NCBI RefSeq assembly: GCF_003490595.1 | Contig: NZ_QQGY01000005.1 | Location: 62,001-126,000, forward strand | Direction of reading: 5' to 3' | Length of the DNA stretch: 64,000 bases | DNA from: Haemophilus haemolyticus_L | Lineage (GTDB): Bacteria; Pseudomonadota; Gammaproteobacteria; Enterobacterales; Pasteurellaceae | Shown: in pieces, positions 26,745 through 35,262 of the stretch | Layout: the number at the start of each line of letters is the position of its first letter | How positions within the stretch are numbered: the stretch's first letter is position 1 | Position numbers and translations under genes: made by a program | Notes under the pieces: model-generated | Seen by the model: the letters and a program-made list of their open reading frames with translations, nothing else | Databases searched by the model: none | Told to the model about the DNA's origin: nothing

Positions 26745-28088
26745 TTAACCTTCCTTCTCAATCTTATCTAATACTTGACGCAAGATTGAACCGTATTCAT
26801 ATTTGCCTGGGCAAACGAAAGAGCATAATGCTAAGTCTTCTTCGTCTAATTCGAGACAACCTAACGCTTGCGCGCCATCGGTATCACCCATGATTAAATC
26901 ACGTAATAATAATGTCGGTAAAATATCCAACGGCATAACACGCTCATAGCTACCAATTGGAACCATTGCACGCTCACCACCGTTTTCAGCCGTAGTGAAG
27001 TTGAATAATTTCTTACCGAAGTGACCTAACACTGTACGAGTAATTGAATATTTATTAGATTGCGGTGTAATCCAACCAAGGAATTCTTTCTCATTACCTT
27101 CAGCGATTACCGATACTTGCAATGCATAACGACTTAAATAGTCATGCGCACCTTTTGCTGTTTGTCCACAAAGCACTGAACCTGAAATTACGCGATTTTT
27201 ACCCGCACTTAATTCATTTTGGGTTAATTGAGAGAGATTAGCACCAATTACAGTGCGAATTAAACGAGGTTCTTTCACTTGCGGACCAGCAAGAGAAATA
27301 ACGCGTTCAACATAAAGCTCGCCTGTTGTAAATAATTTACCCACTGCGATCACATCTTGATAATTGATGTGCCATACAGTTTTATTTACACCAACAGGAT
27401 CAATAAAATGAATATGAGTACCAACAAGTCCTGCTGGGTGAACGCCACCGAAATCATGAATCTGTAAATTTTCAAGATCAACGGTTGGGATATTGGTATC
27501 ACCTGCTTTACACAAGTGTAACGGTTTTGAAGGGAATAAACGACTTAATACCGTTAAACCATTCGTGAAATCTTGCCAAAATTCTTTTAGCACAATTGCA
27601 GGATCTGCGGCTAATGGATTGGTATCCATTGCATTCACGAAAATTGAGGACGGCTCACTATCAATCGCAGGCACTTTGCTAAATGGACGAGTACGTAATG
27701 CAGTCCATAAACCTGATTCAACAAGGTTTTGTTTTACTTGTTCAGAAGAAAGCGTATTCAATTGTTCTGCACTATATTTTGCGAAAATAATTTGCTCATG
27801 TCCTTCCACATTAATTACGACAGATTGTAATACGCGCTTCTCACCACGATTGATTACAGTGATAGTACCACTTGCAGGGGCTGTAAAAATCACACCTGGA
27901 TTTTTCTTGTCTTCAAAAAGCACTTGGCCTTTCTTTACAATATCGCCTTCGCGCACCTTCATCGAAGGACGCATCCCCACATACTCCTCACCTAGAATCG
28001 CAACTTGATTCACAACATTTCCGTTGTGGATTACTTGTGCTGGTTTTCCCGCAATTGGGAGATCCAAGCCTTTCTTAATTGTAATCAT
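26745..28088 (-). CDS. nqrA: Na+-NQR subunit A
   Basis: 447 aa from the ATG at 28088, whose product starts MITIKKGLDLPIAGKPAQ as in the family; the 27-codon upstream extension has no similarity. Cytoplasmic, membrane-associated subunit reported to contact quinone. First gene of nqrABCDEF. Conserved stretches include VHPAGLVGTHIHFIDPV and, at the C-terminus, LELDEEDLALCSFVCPGKYEYG. The Shine-Dalgarno is poor. No uptake signal occurs between 22276 and 28637, so the whole nqrA-F block is free of them. Confidence 0.96.
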   Translation of the reverse strand: MITIKKGLDLPIAGKPAQVIHNGNVVNQVAILGEEYVGMRPSMKVREGDIVKKGQVLFEDKKNPGVIFTAPASGTITVINRGEKRVLQSVVINVEGHEQIIFAKYSAEQLNTLSSEQVKQNLVESGLWTALRTRPFSKVPAIDSEPSSIFVNAMDTNPLAADPAIVLKEFWQDFTNGLTVLSRLFPSKPLHLCKAGDTNIPTVDLENLQIHDFGGVHPAGLVGTHIHFIDPVGVNKTVWHINYQDVIAVGKLFTTGELYVERVISLAGPQVKEPRLIRTVIGANLSQLTQNELSAGKNRVISGSVLCGQTAKGAHDYLSRYALQVSVIAEGNEKEFLGWITPQSNKYSITRTVLGHFGKKLFNFTTAENGGERAMVPIGSYERVMPLDILPTLLLRDLIMGDTDGAQALGCLELDEEDLALCSFVCPGKYEYGSILRQVLDKIEKEG

Positions 28089-28381
28089 ACTGTTTGCACT
28101 ACTTTTCAAGGTTAAAAATACAATTGCAAATAAGCAAGTTAAATGCAATCTCGTGTTTGAGCGTGGCAAAATGCCTATAAAAAGACATTAATGCCACAAA
28201 AATAAAAAACTCAAATCGGTTAACTTCACGATAAACATGCTTATCGAGAAATTGAATTTGGATAAAATTAAACGCCTTATTCTAGCGAAAATCTGCTTTT
28301 TTCGCTACTTAAACGCCTACTTTTTTGTAAAAACCTTTTGCGATATATCAAAAAAATGTTACATCTTCATAACATAAAAAA
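28089..28381 (-). other. Non-coding region upstream of nqrA
   Basis: 293 bp, AT-rich, no frame of family type. It should hold the nqr promoter and leader, but I cannot point to convincing -35/-10 hexamers. A partial dyad (GGCATTAATG and nearby GGCATTTTGCC on the minus strand, about 28165-28195) is the only structure that stands out. Confidence 0.5.
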
Positions 28382-28693
28382 TTAATGTCCAACGCCTGCG
28401 CATTTCGTTGAAGCGGGAATTTTCTCATTTAACTTGCCCCATTCCTCTACGGTAAACAAGTGCAATGCTAACGCATGAACACCTCTATTAAGCTCATCTG
28501 CAAGCGATTGATAAACACGTTGATGACGCTGCACTTTACGCATTCCTTCAAAAACATTACTCACAATCACACATTTAAAATGAGATTCCTCGCCACGACC
28601 AGAACTATGTAAGTGGCTTTCATTTTCTACACGAAAAAAGTGCGGTTGAAATTCTAGTTGAATTTTTTGTTCGATAGTTTGTTGAACAGACAT
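28382..28693 (-). CDS. bolA: BolA family protein
   Basis: 103 aa BolA-type protein. In E. coli BolA is a morphogene regulator and partners monothiol glutaredoxin through a 2Fe-2S cluster. Core motifs HLHSSGRGEESHFKCVIVS and HQRVYQSLADELNRGVHALALHLF are typical. Two adjacent ATGs occur (28696 and 28693); GGAG is 7 bases from the second, which I use. Divergent from yajG, as in E. coli where bolA and yajG are neighbours. Confidence 0.93.
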   Translation of the reverse strand: MSVQQTIEQKIQLEFQPHFFRVENESHLHSSGRGEESHFKCVIVSNVFEGMRKVQRHQRVYQSLADELNRGVHALALHLFTVEEWGKLNEKIPASTKCAGVGH

Positions 28694-28785
28694 CATAAAT
28701 CTCCACAAAATCACAATGAAACGCTATACATTAGCAATGAAGTTTGCAAGAATAACACAGTTTTAACTGGCTCATTGGGGAAATT

Positions 28786-29385
28786 ATGACATTATCAAAC
28801 AAAATCAAAACATTATCAGCAATAAGTATTGCAGCCGCTACGCTGTTCCTTGCTGGCTGCCAAGCACAATCAAATACATTAACGTTCACACTACCAGCAC
28901 CGAATGCCACAATGAACATTAATCAAAATGCGATTGTGTATGTAACAACGAAAGATAGCCGAACAACGCAAGATATCGCTAGCTATACCAAACGTGGAGA
29001 ACTCATTAAATTAAATTCATCACCGAGTGTTACACAATTATTCCAACAAGTAATGCAACAAAATCTTATTAGTAAAGGTTTCAGAATTGGGCAATCCAAT
29101 GGATCAAATGCGTGGGTAACTGTGGATGTGCGTGAATTTGCTACGCAAGTAGAACAAGGTAATCTTCGTTATAAACTTAATACCAAAATTCAAGCGACTG
29201 TTTATGTTCAAGGCGCGAAAGGCTCATACAATAAAGCATTTAATGCTACTCGCTCACAAGAAGGCGCATTAAACGCGGATAATGACGAAATTCAAAAAGT
29301 TCTATCTCAAACATTTAACGATATTGTGAATAACATTTATCAAGATCAAGAAGTATCCGCTGCGATTAATCAATATGCTAATTAA
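28786..29385 (+). CDS. yajG: YajG-family lipoprotein
   Basis: 199 aa. Lipoprotein signal ending LFLAGC with Cys25. The mature domain has the alternating beta pattern of the YajG/DUF3313-like family, with YKLNTKIQATVYVQG and a helical C-terminus. Position next to bolA supports YajG. Function unknown; the residue after Cys is Gln, consistent with outer-membrane sorting. Followed by a clear terminator. Confidence 0.85.
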   Translation: MTLSNKIKTLSAISIAAATLFLAGCQAQSNTLTFTLPAPNATMNINQNAIVYVTTKDSRTTQDIASYTKRGELIKLNSSPSVTQLFQQVMQQNLISKGFRIGQSNGSNAWVTVDVREFATQVEQGNLRYKLNTKIQATVYVQGAKGSYNKAFNATRSQEGALNADNDEIQKVLSQTFNDIVNNIYQDQEVSAAINQYAN

Positions 29386-29414
29386 TCGAATAGCTAATTA
29401 GAGATCTCTTAAGT

Positions 29415-29446
29415 GAGGAAGGTTAATATAACCTTCCTCATTTTTT
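29415..29446 (+). terminator. Terminator after yajG
   Basis: Perfect stem GAGGAAGGTT/AACCTTCCTC with an AATATA loop, followed by ATTTTTTA; 29 bp after the yajG stop. Confidence 0.92.
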
Positions 29447-29616
29447 ATGATGTCATTTTATTCTACATACTACTTTTCACATAAAATCATCTAAAGCGAA
29501 TCATCTATTCAAAAAGAATAAAAATATTCATAAAACCAATTACATCAATTTATAGCATTCTTTATAAAAATTAGGCAAAATACGGAAAGTTTTTGAGTTC
29601 AAAAAAGGATCAAACT

Positions 29617-30987
29617 ATGACTAAACATTATGATTACATCGCTATTGGCGGTGGCAGTGGCGGTATTGCTTCTCTAAATCGTGCTGCAAGCTATGGAAAA
29701 AAATGCGCAATCATTGAAGCAAAACATCTTGGCGGTACTTGTGTAAATGTAGGTTGCGTACCTAAAAAAGTAATGTTTTATGGTGCACATATTGCAGAAG
29801 CAATTAACAATTATGCGCCAGATTATGGTTTTGATGTTGAAATAAAAAAATTTGATTTTTCAAAACTGATTGAAAGTCGCCAAGCCTATATTGGTCGTAT
29901 TCATACATCTTATAACAATGTATTAGCAAAAAATAACATTGATGTAATTAACGGTTTCGGAAAATTTGTCAATGCTCATACTATTGAAGTAACACTTTCT
30001 GATGGTACAAAAGAACAAGTAACCGCAGATCATATTTTAATCGCAACAGGTGGTCGCCCATATCGTCCAAACATTAAAGGACAAGAATACGGTATTGATT
30101 CAGATGGTTTCTTTGCATTAACCGAATTACCAAAACGCGCTGCTGTTATCGGTGCCGGCTATATTGCCGTTGAACTTTCTGGTGTATTAAACAGCTTAGG
30201 CGTGGAAACGCATTTATTAGTGCGTCGCCATGCGCCAATGCGTAATCAAGATCCATTAATCGTAGAAACACTAGTGGAAGTGCTTGCGCAGGATGGAATT
30301 CAATTACATACCAATTCCACACCATCTGAAATTGTTAAAAATGCAGATGGTTCACTTACAGTAAAATGTGATGGTCAATCTGATGTTACTGTGGACTGTG
30401 TTATTTGGGCTGCGGGTCGTGTTCCAGCGACAGATAAAATTGGCTTAGAAAATGCTGGCGTAGAAACGAATGAACACGGCTATGTCAAAGTGGATAAATA
30501 TCAAAATACTAATGTGAAAGGCATTTATGCGGTAGGCGATATTATCGAAAACGGCATTGAATTAACACCAGTTGCAGTTGCAGCAGGTCGTCGCCTTTCT
30601 GAGCGTTTATTCAACAATAAACCAACTGAACATTTAGATTACAATTTAGTTCCAACTGTTGTATTCAGCCATCCACCAATCGGCACCGTAGGTTTAACTG
30701 AACCTCAAGCTATCGAACAATATGGTGCTGAAAATGTTAAGGTATATAAATCCTCTTTCACAGCAATGTACACGGCAGTTACTCAACATCGCCAACCGTG
30801 CAAAATGAAATTAGTTTGTGTGGGTAAAGATGAAAAAGTTGTGGGTTTACATGGCATTGGTTTTGGTGTAGATGAAATGATTCAAGGATTTGCCGTCGCA
30901 ATCAAAATGGGCGCAACAAAAGCTGATTTTGATAACACTGTAGCTATTCACCCAACGGGTTCAGAAGAATTCGTGACCATGCGTTAA
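29617..30987 (+). CDS. gor: Glutathione-disulfide reductase
   Basis: NADPH-dependent flavoprotein that reduces oxidised glutathione in the cytoplasm. 456 aa from the ATG at 29617, which follows AAAAAAGGATCAAACT; a TTG eight codons upstream is in frame but unlikely. FAD-binding GGGSGG at residues 11-16, redox-active pair Cys42/Cys47 (GGTCVNVGC), NADPH-binding GAGYIAVELSGVL, and active-site base His445 in HPTGSEE. Directly followed by the second IS remnant, with no native terminator visible. Confidence 0.96.
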   Translation: MTKHYDYIAIGGGSGGIASLNRAASYGKKCAIIEAKHLGGTCVNVGCVPKKVMFYGAHIAEAINNYAPDYGFDVEIKKFDFSKLIESRQAYIGRIHTSYNNVLAKNNIDVINGFGKFVNAHTIEVTLSDGTKEQVTADHILIATGGRPYRPNIKGQEYGIDSDGFFALTELPKRAAVIGAGYIAVELSGVLNSLGVETHLLVRRHAPMRNQDPLIVETLVEVLAQDGIQLHTNSTPSEIVKNADGSLTVKCDGQSDVTVDCVIWAAGRVPATDKIGLENAGVETNEHGYVKVDKYQNTNVKGIYAVGDIIENGIELTPVAVAAGRRLSERLFNNKPTEHLDYNLVPTVVFSHPPIGTVGLTEPQAIEQYGAENVKVYKSSFTAMYTAVTQHRQPCKMKLVCVGKDEKVVGLHGIGFGVDEMIQGFAVAIKMGATKADFDNTVAIHPTGSEEFVTMR

Positions 30988-31022
30988 TCTTCAAAGCAAA
31001 GAAAAAAGAGCGGTAAAATTAC

Positions 31023-32343
31023 TGCCCAGCCCAGAAAGTTAAACTATTAAATCAAGAAGAACTAAGCTCTCTAATTAATGAGCTTAGTTCTTTTAGTTTA
31101 CACTGAATACGCTTATGATTGTAATCATGAATCCTTTTTCGACCTGCTCAAAAGTATCAAATTATTTTACATCGCAGCACGCTGTTTTTAACCGCCTCAA
31201 AAGCTCTCTATCGCCGCATTATCTGAACAATTTCCTTTTATCTACATACTTTGTCGAATACCGTGTTTCAACTGGGAACCATTAAGCCTTGTTATCTATT
31301 GCTCCATCATTCGGGTAATTTGCTAAAAATTCGGGCTTATTAATAAATCATAGGCAATAATTTCATGATTAAATCCTCCTTTAACTGGCGATAAATAAAG
31401 CTTACCTTCCGCACATTTAAATTCAGTGAGGCCTGTTACCAATTTTTCGTTTGGTTGGCTTGCGGTAAAGTGGCGTTCTAATAAATTATCAGCAATATGA
31501 CCTATTTCAGCTTGGTAAATGCGGTATTTTTTCTCTTACTTTTCCCTTGTATGTTCAGTATATTCATCAGACGTTGGACTTTCTTATGATTGATATTTAG
31601 TTTTTTCTAATCTCCAGAGTACTACGACGATAACCATAACGTTTCAATAAATTTTCATAAGTTCTTGTGATATCGCACTATCTTTATTGATTTTTTCTTT
31701 CAAATGATAAAAGAAAACACGGCGTGCTAGCCCAATTAAATCAAGCAATATCTGAAATGAAAAGTCTATCCTTAATACTTTTACGATTTCGACTTTTGCT
31801 GCATTTTTTGTTGGTTTAGCATCTGCAACTTTTTTAGGATAGCATTCTGCACACGAAGTTTGAGGTTCTCTAATTACAACTAGTCTTCTCGTGTTTTGGG
31901 CTTAGGAGGCATTTTGGAATATTGGGGTTTCATACTGGGACGACCTTTAGGTTTTGTCATTAAGCCGTTTATACCTTGTCTTTCAGAGGCTTGCACCCAT
32001 TGATTAATTATCCCTGAACTAGCAATACCGAAATGCAGATAGGTAGATTCTGCAGAGCATTTCCCTTGTTTAACCGCTTAAACAACATAGAATTTAAATT
32101 CAAGGAAGTACTTTTGGTTTCTTACCTAGTACTAATAATCCATTGATTCCATTGTGATGAAATTGTTTAATCCAACGCTTTAATATTCGTTCTGCAAGTT
32201 GAAAGTGCTTTAGTGGGATAGAACGATTTTTATCTTGTAGAAGATAAAAATCGATCACCTGTTGTTTGAAAGATTAGTTGTATTTAGTCATAAAAAATCT
32301 ACACCTTAATCAGTTGGTTGTTTAGCCCAACTTTTGAGGTGCA
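31023..32343 (-). mobile_element. Degenerate IS3-family (IS150-like) element, copy 2
   Basis: About 1.32 kb, close to full length for the family. Reading minus from about 32291, the first frame begins MTKYN, then a stop, then SFKQQVIDFYLLQDKNRSI with later helix-turn-helix-like parts (ERILKRWIKQF). The second frame begins near 31780 (FSFQILLDLIGLARRVFFYH, then LKEKINKDSAISQELM) and the element ends at about 31023. Many stops and frameshifts make it dead. Terminal inverted repeats are recognisable: TGCACCTCAAAAGTTGGGC at the right end and TGCCCAGCCCAGAAAGTTAAAC at the left (imperfect). No target duplication is evident. Orientation is opposite to the ends of copy 1. Confidence 0.87.
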
Positions 32344-32398
32344 GATCAAATCAAGGCTTTAGTTTTATATATGATAAATTGAATTGAGATTTTTATAT

Positions 32399-33766
32399 TT
32401 AAGTACAAACAATTTTAACTGCAAGTCCGCCTTGAGATGTTTCGCGATACTTGGCGTTCATATCTTTGCCTGTTTCATACATTGTTTCAATCACTTTATC
32501 TAAGGTTACTCTTGGATTAGTGGTACGACGTAAAGCCATTCGAGACGCGTTGATTGCTTTAACTGAAGCAATCGCATTACGTTCGATACAAGGTACTTGA
32601 ACTTGACCACCGACAGGGTCGCAAGTTAATCCTAAGTTATGCTCCATTGCAATCTCAGCTGCGATGCATACTTGCAGTGGATTACCTCCCAGAATTTCAG
32701 CTAGTCCTGCAGCAGCCATTGAACAGGCTACACCCACTTCACCTTGGCAACCCACTTCTGCGCCAGAAATCGAAGCATTCATTTTATAAAGTGAACCAAT
32801 CATACCTGCTGCTAATAAATAGCGTTCAATGATTTCAGGTGTTAATGGTGAGATGAACTTCTCATAGTAAGCAAGTACAGCCGGAATAATCCCGCATGCG
32901 CCGTTGGTTGGTGCAGTGACTACGCGTCCGCCAGCTGCATTTTCTTCATTAACAGCAAGCGCAAACATATTGACCCAATCAATCACGCGCATTGGATCGT
33001 TAGATAAATTCGTATTAGCTTGCAACACACGATAAAGTGAAGCTGCACGACGTGGTACTCTTAAAGGGCCGGGTAATATGCCCTCTGTGTGAATACCGTG
33101 TTCAATACAAGCCTGCATCGTTTTCCAGACATTCTCTAGATGAGCACTTACAGCCTCTTTGCCATGCAAGGCAACTTCATTCTCTAGCATCACAGTCGAA
33201 AGCATTAAGCCGTTATCACTGCAATGTTTTAAAATATCTTCTGCATTTTTGTAAGGATAAGGCACTTGGACTGTGTTTTTTTCTTCTTGACCAAAATGAG
33301 CTTCATCGACAATAAAACCACCACCGATCGAATAGTAGGTTTGGCGATAAAGCTCTGTGCGATTTTCATCAAGAGCGGTAATTGTCATGCCATTTTCGTG
33401 CAATTTTAAAAAAGTGCGGTGGAAAATAAGATTATTTTCAAAATCAAATTTTACCGTCTTTTGACCAACATTAATTGGTAAAAGCGCAGTTTGTTTCACT
33501 TTTTCGATAAAACCTGGAATCATATCGATATCCACATTATGTGGTAAATAACCCGCTAACCCCATAATGATAGCGATATCAGTGCTGTGGCCTCTCCCTG
33601 TCATCGAAAGAGAACCATACACATCCACATGAATTTCAGCCGTTTGTTCAAATTGATTTCGTTCAATTAAGTCGTCTATAAATTGTTTGCCGGCTTTCAT
33701 CGGGCCGACAGTATGGGAACTGGATGGCCCAATTCCCACTTTAAACATATCAAATACGCTAATCAT
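32399..33766 (-). CDS. sdaA: L-serine dehydratase (serine ammonia-lyase)
   Basis: Iron-sulfur enzyme that deaminates L-serine to pyruvate. 455 aa, single chain with the beta domain first and the alpha domain second, as in E. coli SdaA. GPSSSHTVGP at residues 13-22 is the family N-terminal signature; the alpha domain has APTNGACGIIP, GCQGEVGVACSMAAAG and LTCDPVGGQVQVPC with the likely cluster cysteines. Lies 35 bp after sdaC, so serine import and breakdown are one unit. An uptake signal at 33412 is inside the gene. Confidence 0.96.
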   Translation of the reverse strand: MISVFDMFKVGIGPSSSHTVGPMKAGKQFIDDLIERNQFEQTAEIHVDVYGSLSMTGRGHSTDIAIIMGLAGYLPHNVDIDMIPGFIEKVKQTALLPINVGQKTVKFDFENNLIFHRTFLKLHENGMTITALDENRTELYRQTYYSIGGGFIVDEAHFGQEEKNTVQVPYPYKNAEDILKHCSDNGLMLSTVMLENEVALHGKEAVSAHLENVWKTMQACIEHGIHTEGILPGPLRVPRRAASLYRVLQANTNLSNDPMRVIDWVNMFALAVNEENAAGGRVVTAPTNGACGIIPAVLAYYEKFISPLTPEIIERYLLAAGMIGSLYKMNASISGAEVGCQGEVGVACSMAAAGLAEILGGNPLQVCIAAEIAMEHNLGLTCDPVGGQVQVPCIERNAIASVKAINASRMALRRTTNPRVTLDKVIETMYETGKDMNAKYRETSQGGLAVKIVCT

Positions 33767-33801
33767 AAATTTCTCAAAATTCGCTAAACTTTAAAGGGCG
33801 C

Positions 33802-35040
33802 TTATAATAATCCATAAACAACCGCAGAGATAGCGATTAATCCCATAATCGTTACAAAAACATTGCTGAAACGTCCGCTGTAGCGTTTCATCGCTGGGAT
33901 TTTTCGAATCGCGTACATTGGCATGATAAACAAAATCATTGCAATGATTGGACCGCCAAGAGATTCGATTAAGCCTAAGATACTTGGATTAATAATCGCA
34001 ACGCCCCATAAAGTTAATAAGAAGAAAAGAGCGGTCGCATAATTGAGTTTTTTTCGATTTACAGATTCGCCTTTCATTTTCAAATATAAGCCTTCTAAGC
34101 CTTCACGTGCACCCATATAGTGACCGAAGAATGAGCTAGTAATCGCTAAGAATGCGACAAGCGGGCCAAAATAAGAGATATATGGATTATCAAATTTATT
34201 CGCTAAGAAAGACAAGATACTGATATTTTGTGCTTTTGCTGCCACTAATTCTTCAGGTGTTAGTGTTAATACACAGCTAAATACGAAGAACATTACGAAG
34301 AATAACAAAATCGTTGAGGTACCTTTTTCTGTATGGCTGATATGGCGTTCTGCACCATCGAAAGTTTTGTATTCACGGAATTGTGAGCAAGTGAAAGATG
34401 AAATTGCTGGTGAATGGTTAAATGAGAATACCAATACAGGAATAGTAAGCCACAATGTGGTGACGAAACCGCCTGCTGTTGGGAATTCATGTAACATCGC
34501 ACCATTCCATTCTGGAATTAAGTAAATAGAAAGTGCGAATAAAATTAATACTAATGGGTAAACAAGCCATTCTGTGATTTTTAACATTACTTTTTCATTA
34601 AATAGCATAACGGAAATCAATACTGCAATTAATACAAAAGAGAGAATGGCTCGGTTTGGCGATGCCATGCCAAGTTGATTCACAATGAAAGAATCGACTG
34701 TGTTAGTAATACCGTTGCCGTAAATTAAAAGAATGGGGAAAATCGCGAAGAAATAAAGTAGGGTGATAAGTTTACCCGCTGTTTTACCAAAGTGTTCTTC
34801 CACTACTTCAGTAATATCGCTACCAGGATTTTTTGATGAAAGCACAAAATAAGCTAAGCCACGATGAGCAAAATAAGTCATTGGCCCGACGATAATTGCC
34901 ATTAAAACTAACGGCCAAAATCCGCCCATCCCTGCGTTAATAGGTAGGAATAAGACACCTGCTCCAACCGCCGTACCGAAAAGGTTTAACATCCATGTTG
35001 CATCAAATTTGTTCCATTTGAGTTTTTCTGTTGGTTTCAT
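33802..35040 (-). CDS. sdaC: Serine transporter SdaC (HAAAP family)
   Basis: Inner-membrane proton-coupled serine permease. 412 aa from the ATG at 35040, 7 bases after GGAG; the TTG four codons upstream overlaps that ribosome-binding site and is rejected. About eleven hydrophobic helices. Motifs of the hydroxy/aromatic amino acid permease family: FGTAVGAGVLFLPINAGMGG near the start and SFNHSPAISSF in the middle. Operon partner sdaA follows. Confidence 0.94.
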   Translation of the reverse strand: MKPTEKLKWNKFDATWMLNLFGTAVGAGVLFLPINAGMGGFWPLVLMAIIVGPMTYFAHRGLAYFVLSSKNPGSDITEVVEEHFGKTAGKLITLLYFFAIFPILLIYGNGITNTVDSFIVNQLGMASPNRAILSFVLIAVLISVMLFNEKVMLKITEWLVYPLVLILFALSIYLIPEWNGAMLHEFPTAGGFVTTLWLTIPVLVFSFNHSPAISSFTCSQFREYKTFDGAERHISHTEKGTSTILLFFVMFFVFSCVLTLTPEELVAAKAQNISILSFLANKFDNPYISYFGPLVAFLAITSSFFGHYMGAREGLEGLYLKMKGESVNRKKLNYATALFFLLTLWGVAIINPSILGLIESLGGPIIAMILFIMPMYAIRKIPAMKRYSGRFSNVFVTIMGLIAISAVVYGLL

Positions 35041-35158
35041 AGTTTGCTCCAAAGCATAAATTACTTAAATTTGTCAATTTGCAGAGCAAAATATGCCCTA
35101 ACAAAATTTGAGTATTATGTTATGCCGATAAATAGAGAATCTCAAAGAGCAAATTCTA

Positions 35159-35180
35159 AAATTGTGATCAAGTTAAAATT
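35159..35180 (-). promoter_or_regulatory. Possible CRP site upstream of sdaC
   Basis: Minus strand TTTTAACTTGATCACAATTT keeps one good CRP half-site (TGATCACA) and a poor partner half. It lies about 120-140 bp before sdaC. Catabolic serine genes are plausible CRP targets; the match alone is weak. Confidence 0.35.
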
Positions 35181-35212
35181 TTTTTATAAAAAGTGCGGTA
35201 ATTTTCAGCGAC

Positions 35213-35242
35213 AAAAAAATCGGTGCGAGCACGACACCGATT
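35213..35242 (-). terminator. Terminator after copA
   Basis: Minus strand AATCGGTG/CACCGATT stem with a 9-base loop and TTTTTT tail, 20 bp after the copA stop. Confidence 0.85.
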
Positions 35243-35262
35243 GCGTATAAAAATAAATGAAA

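Noticed and set aside
31023..32343. Copy 2 as an active insertion sequence
   Set aside because: In-frame stop within the first six codons of the first frame and several frameshifts later; the terminal repeats are imperfect and there is no target duplication.
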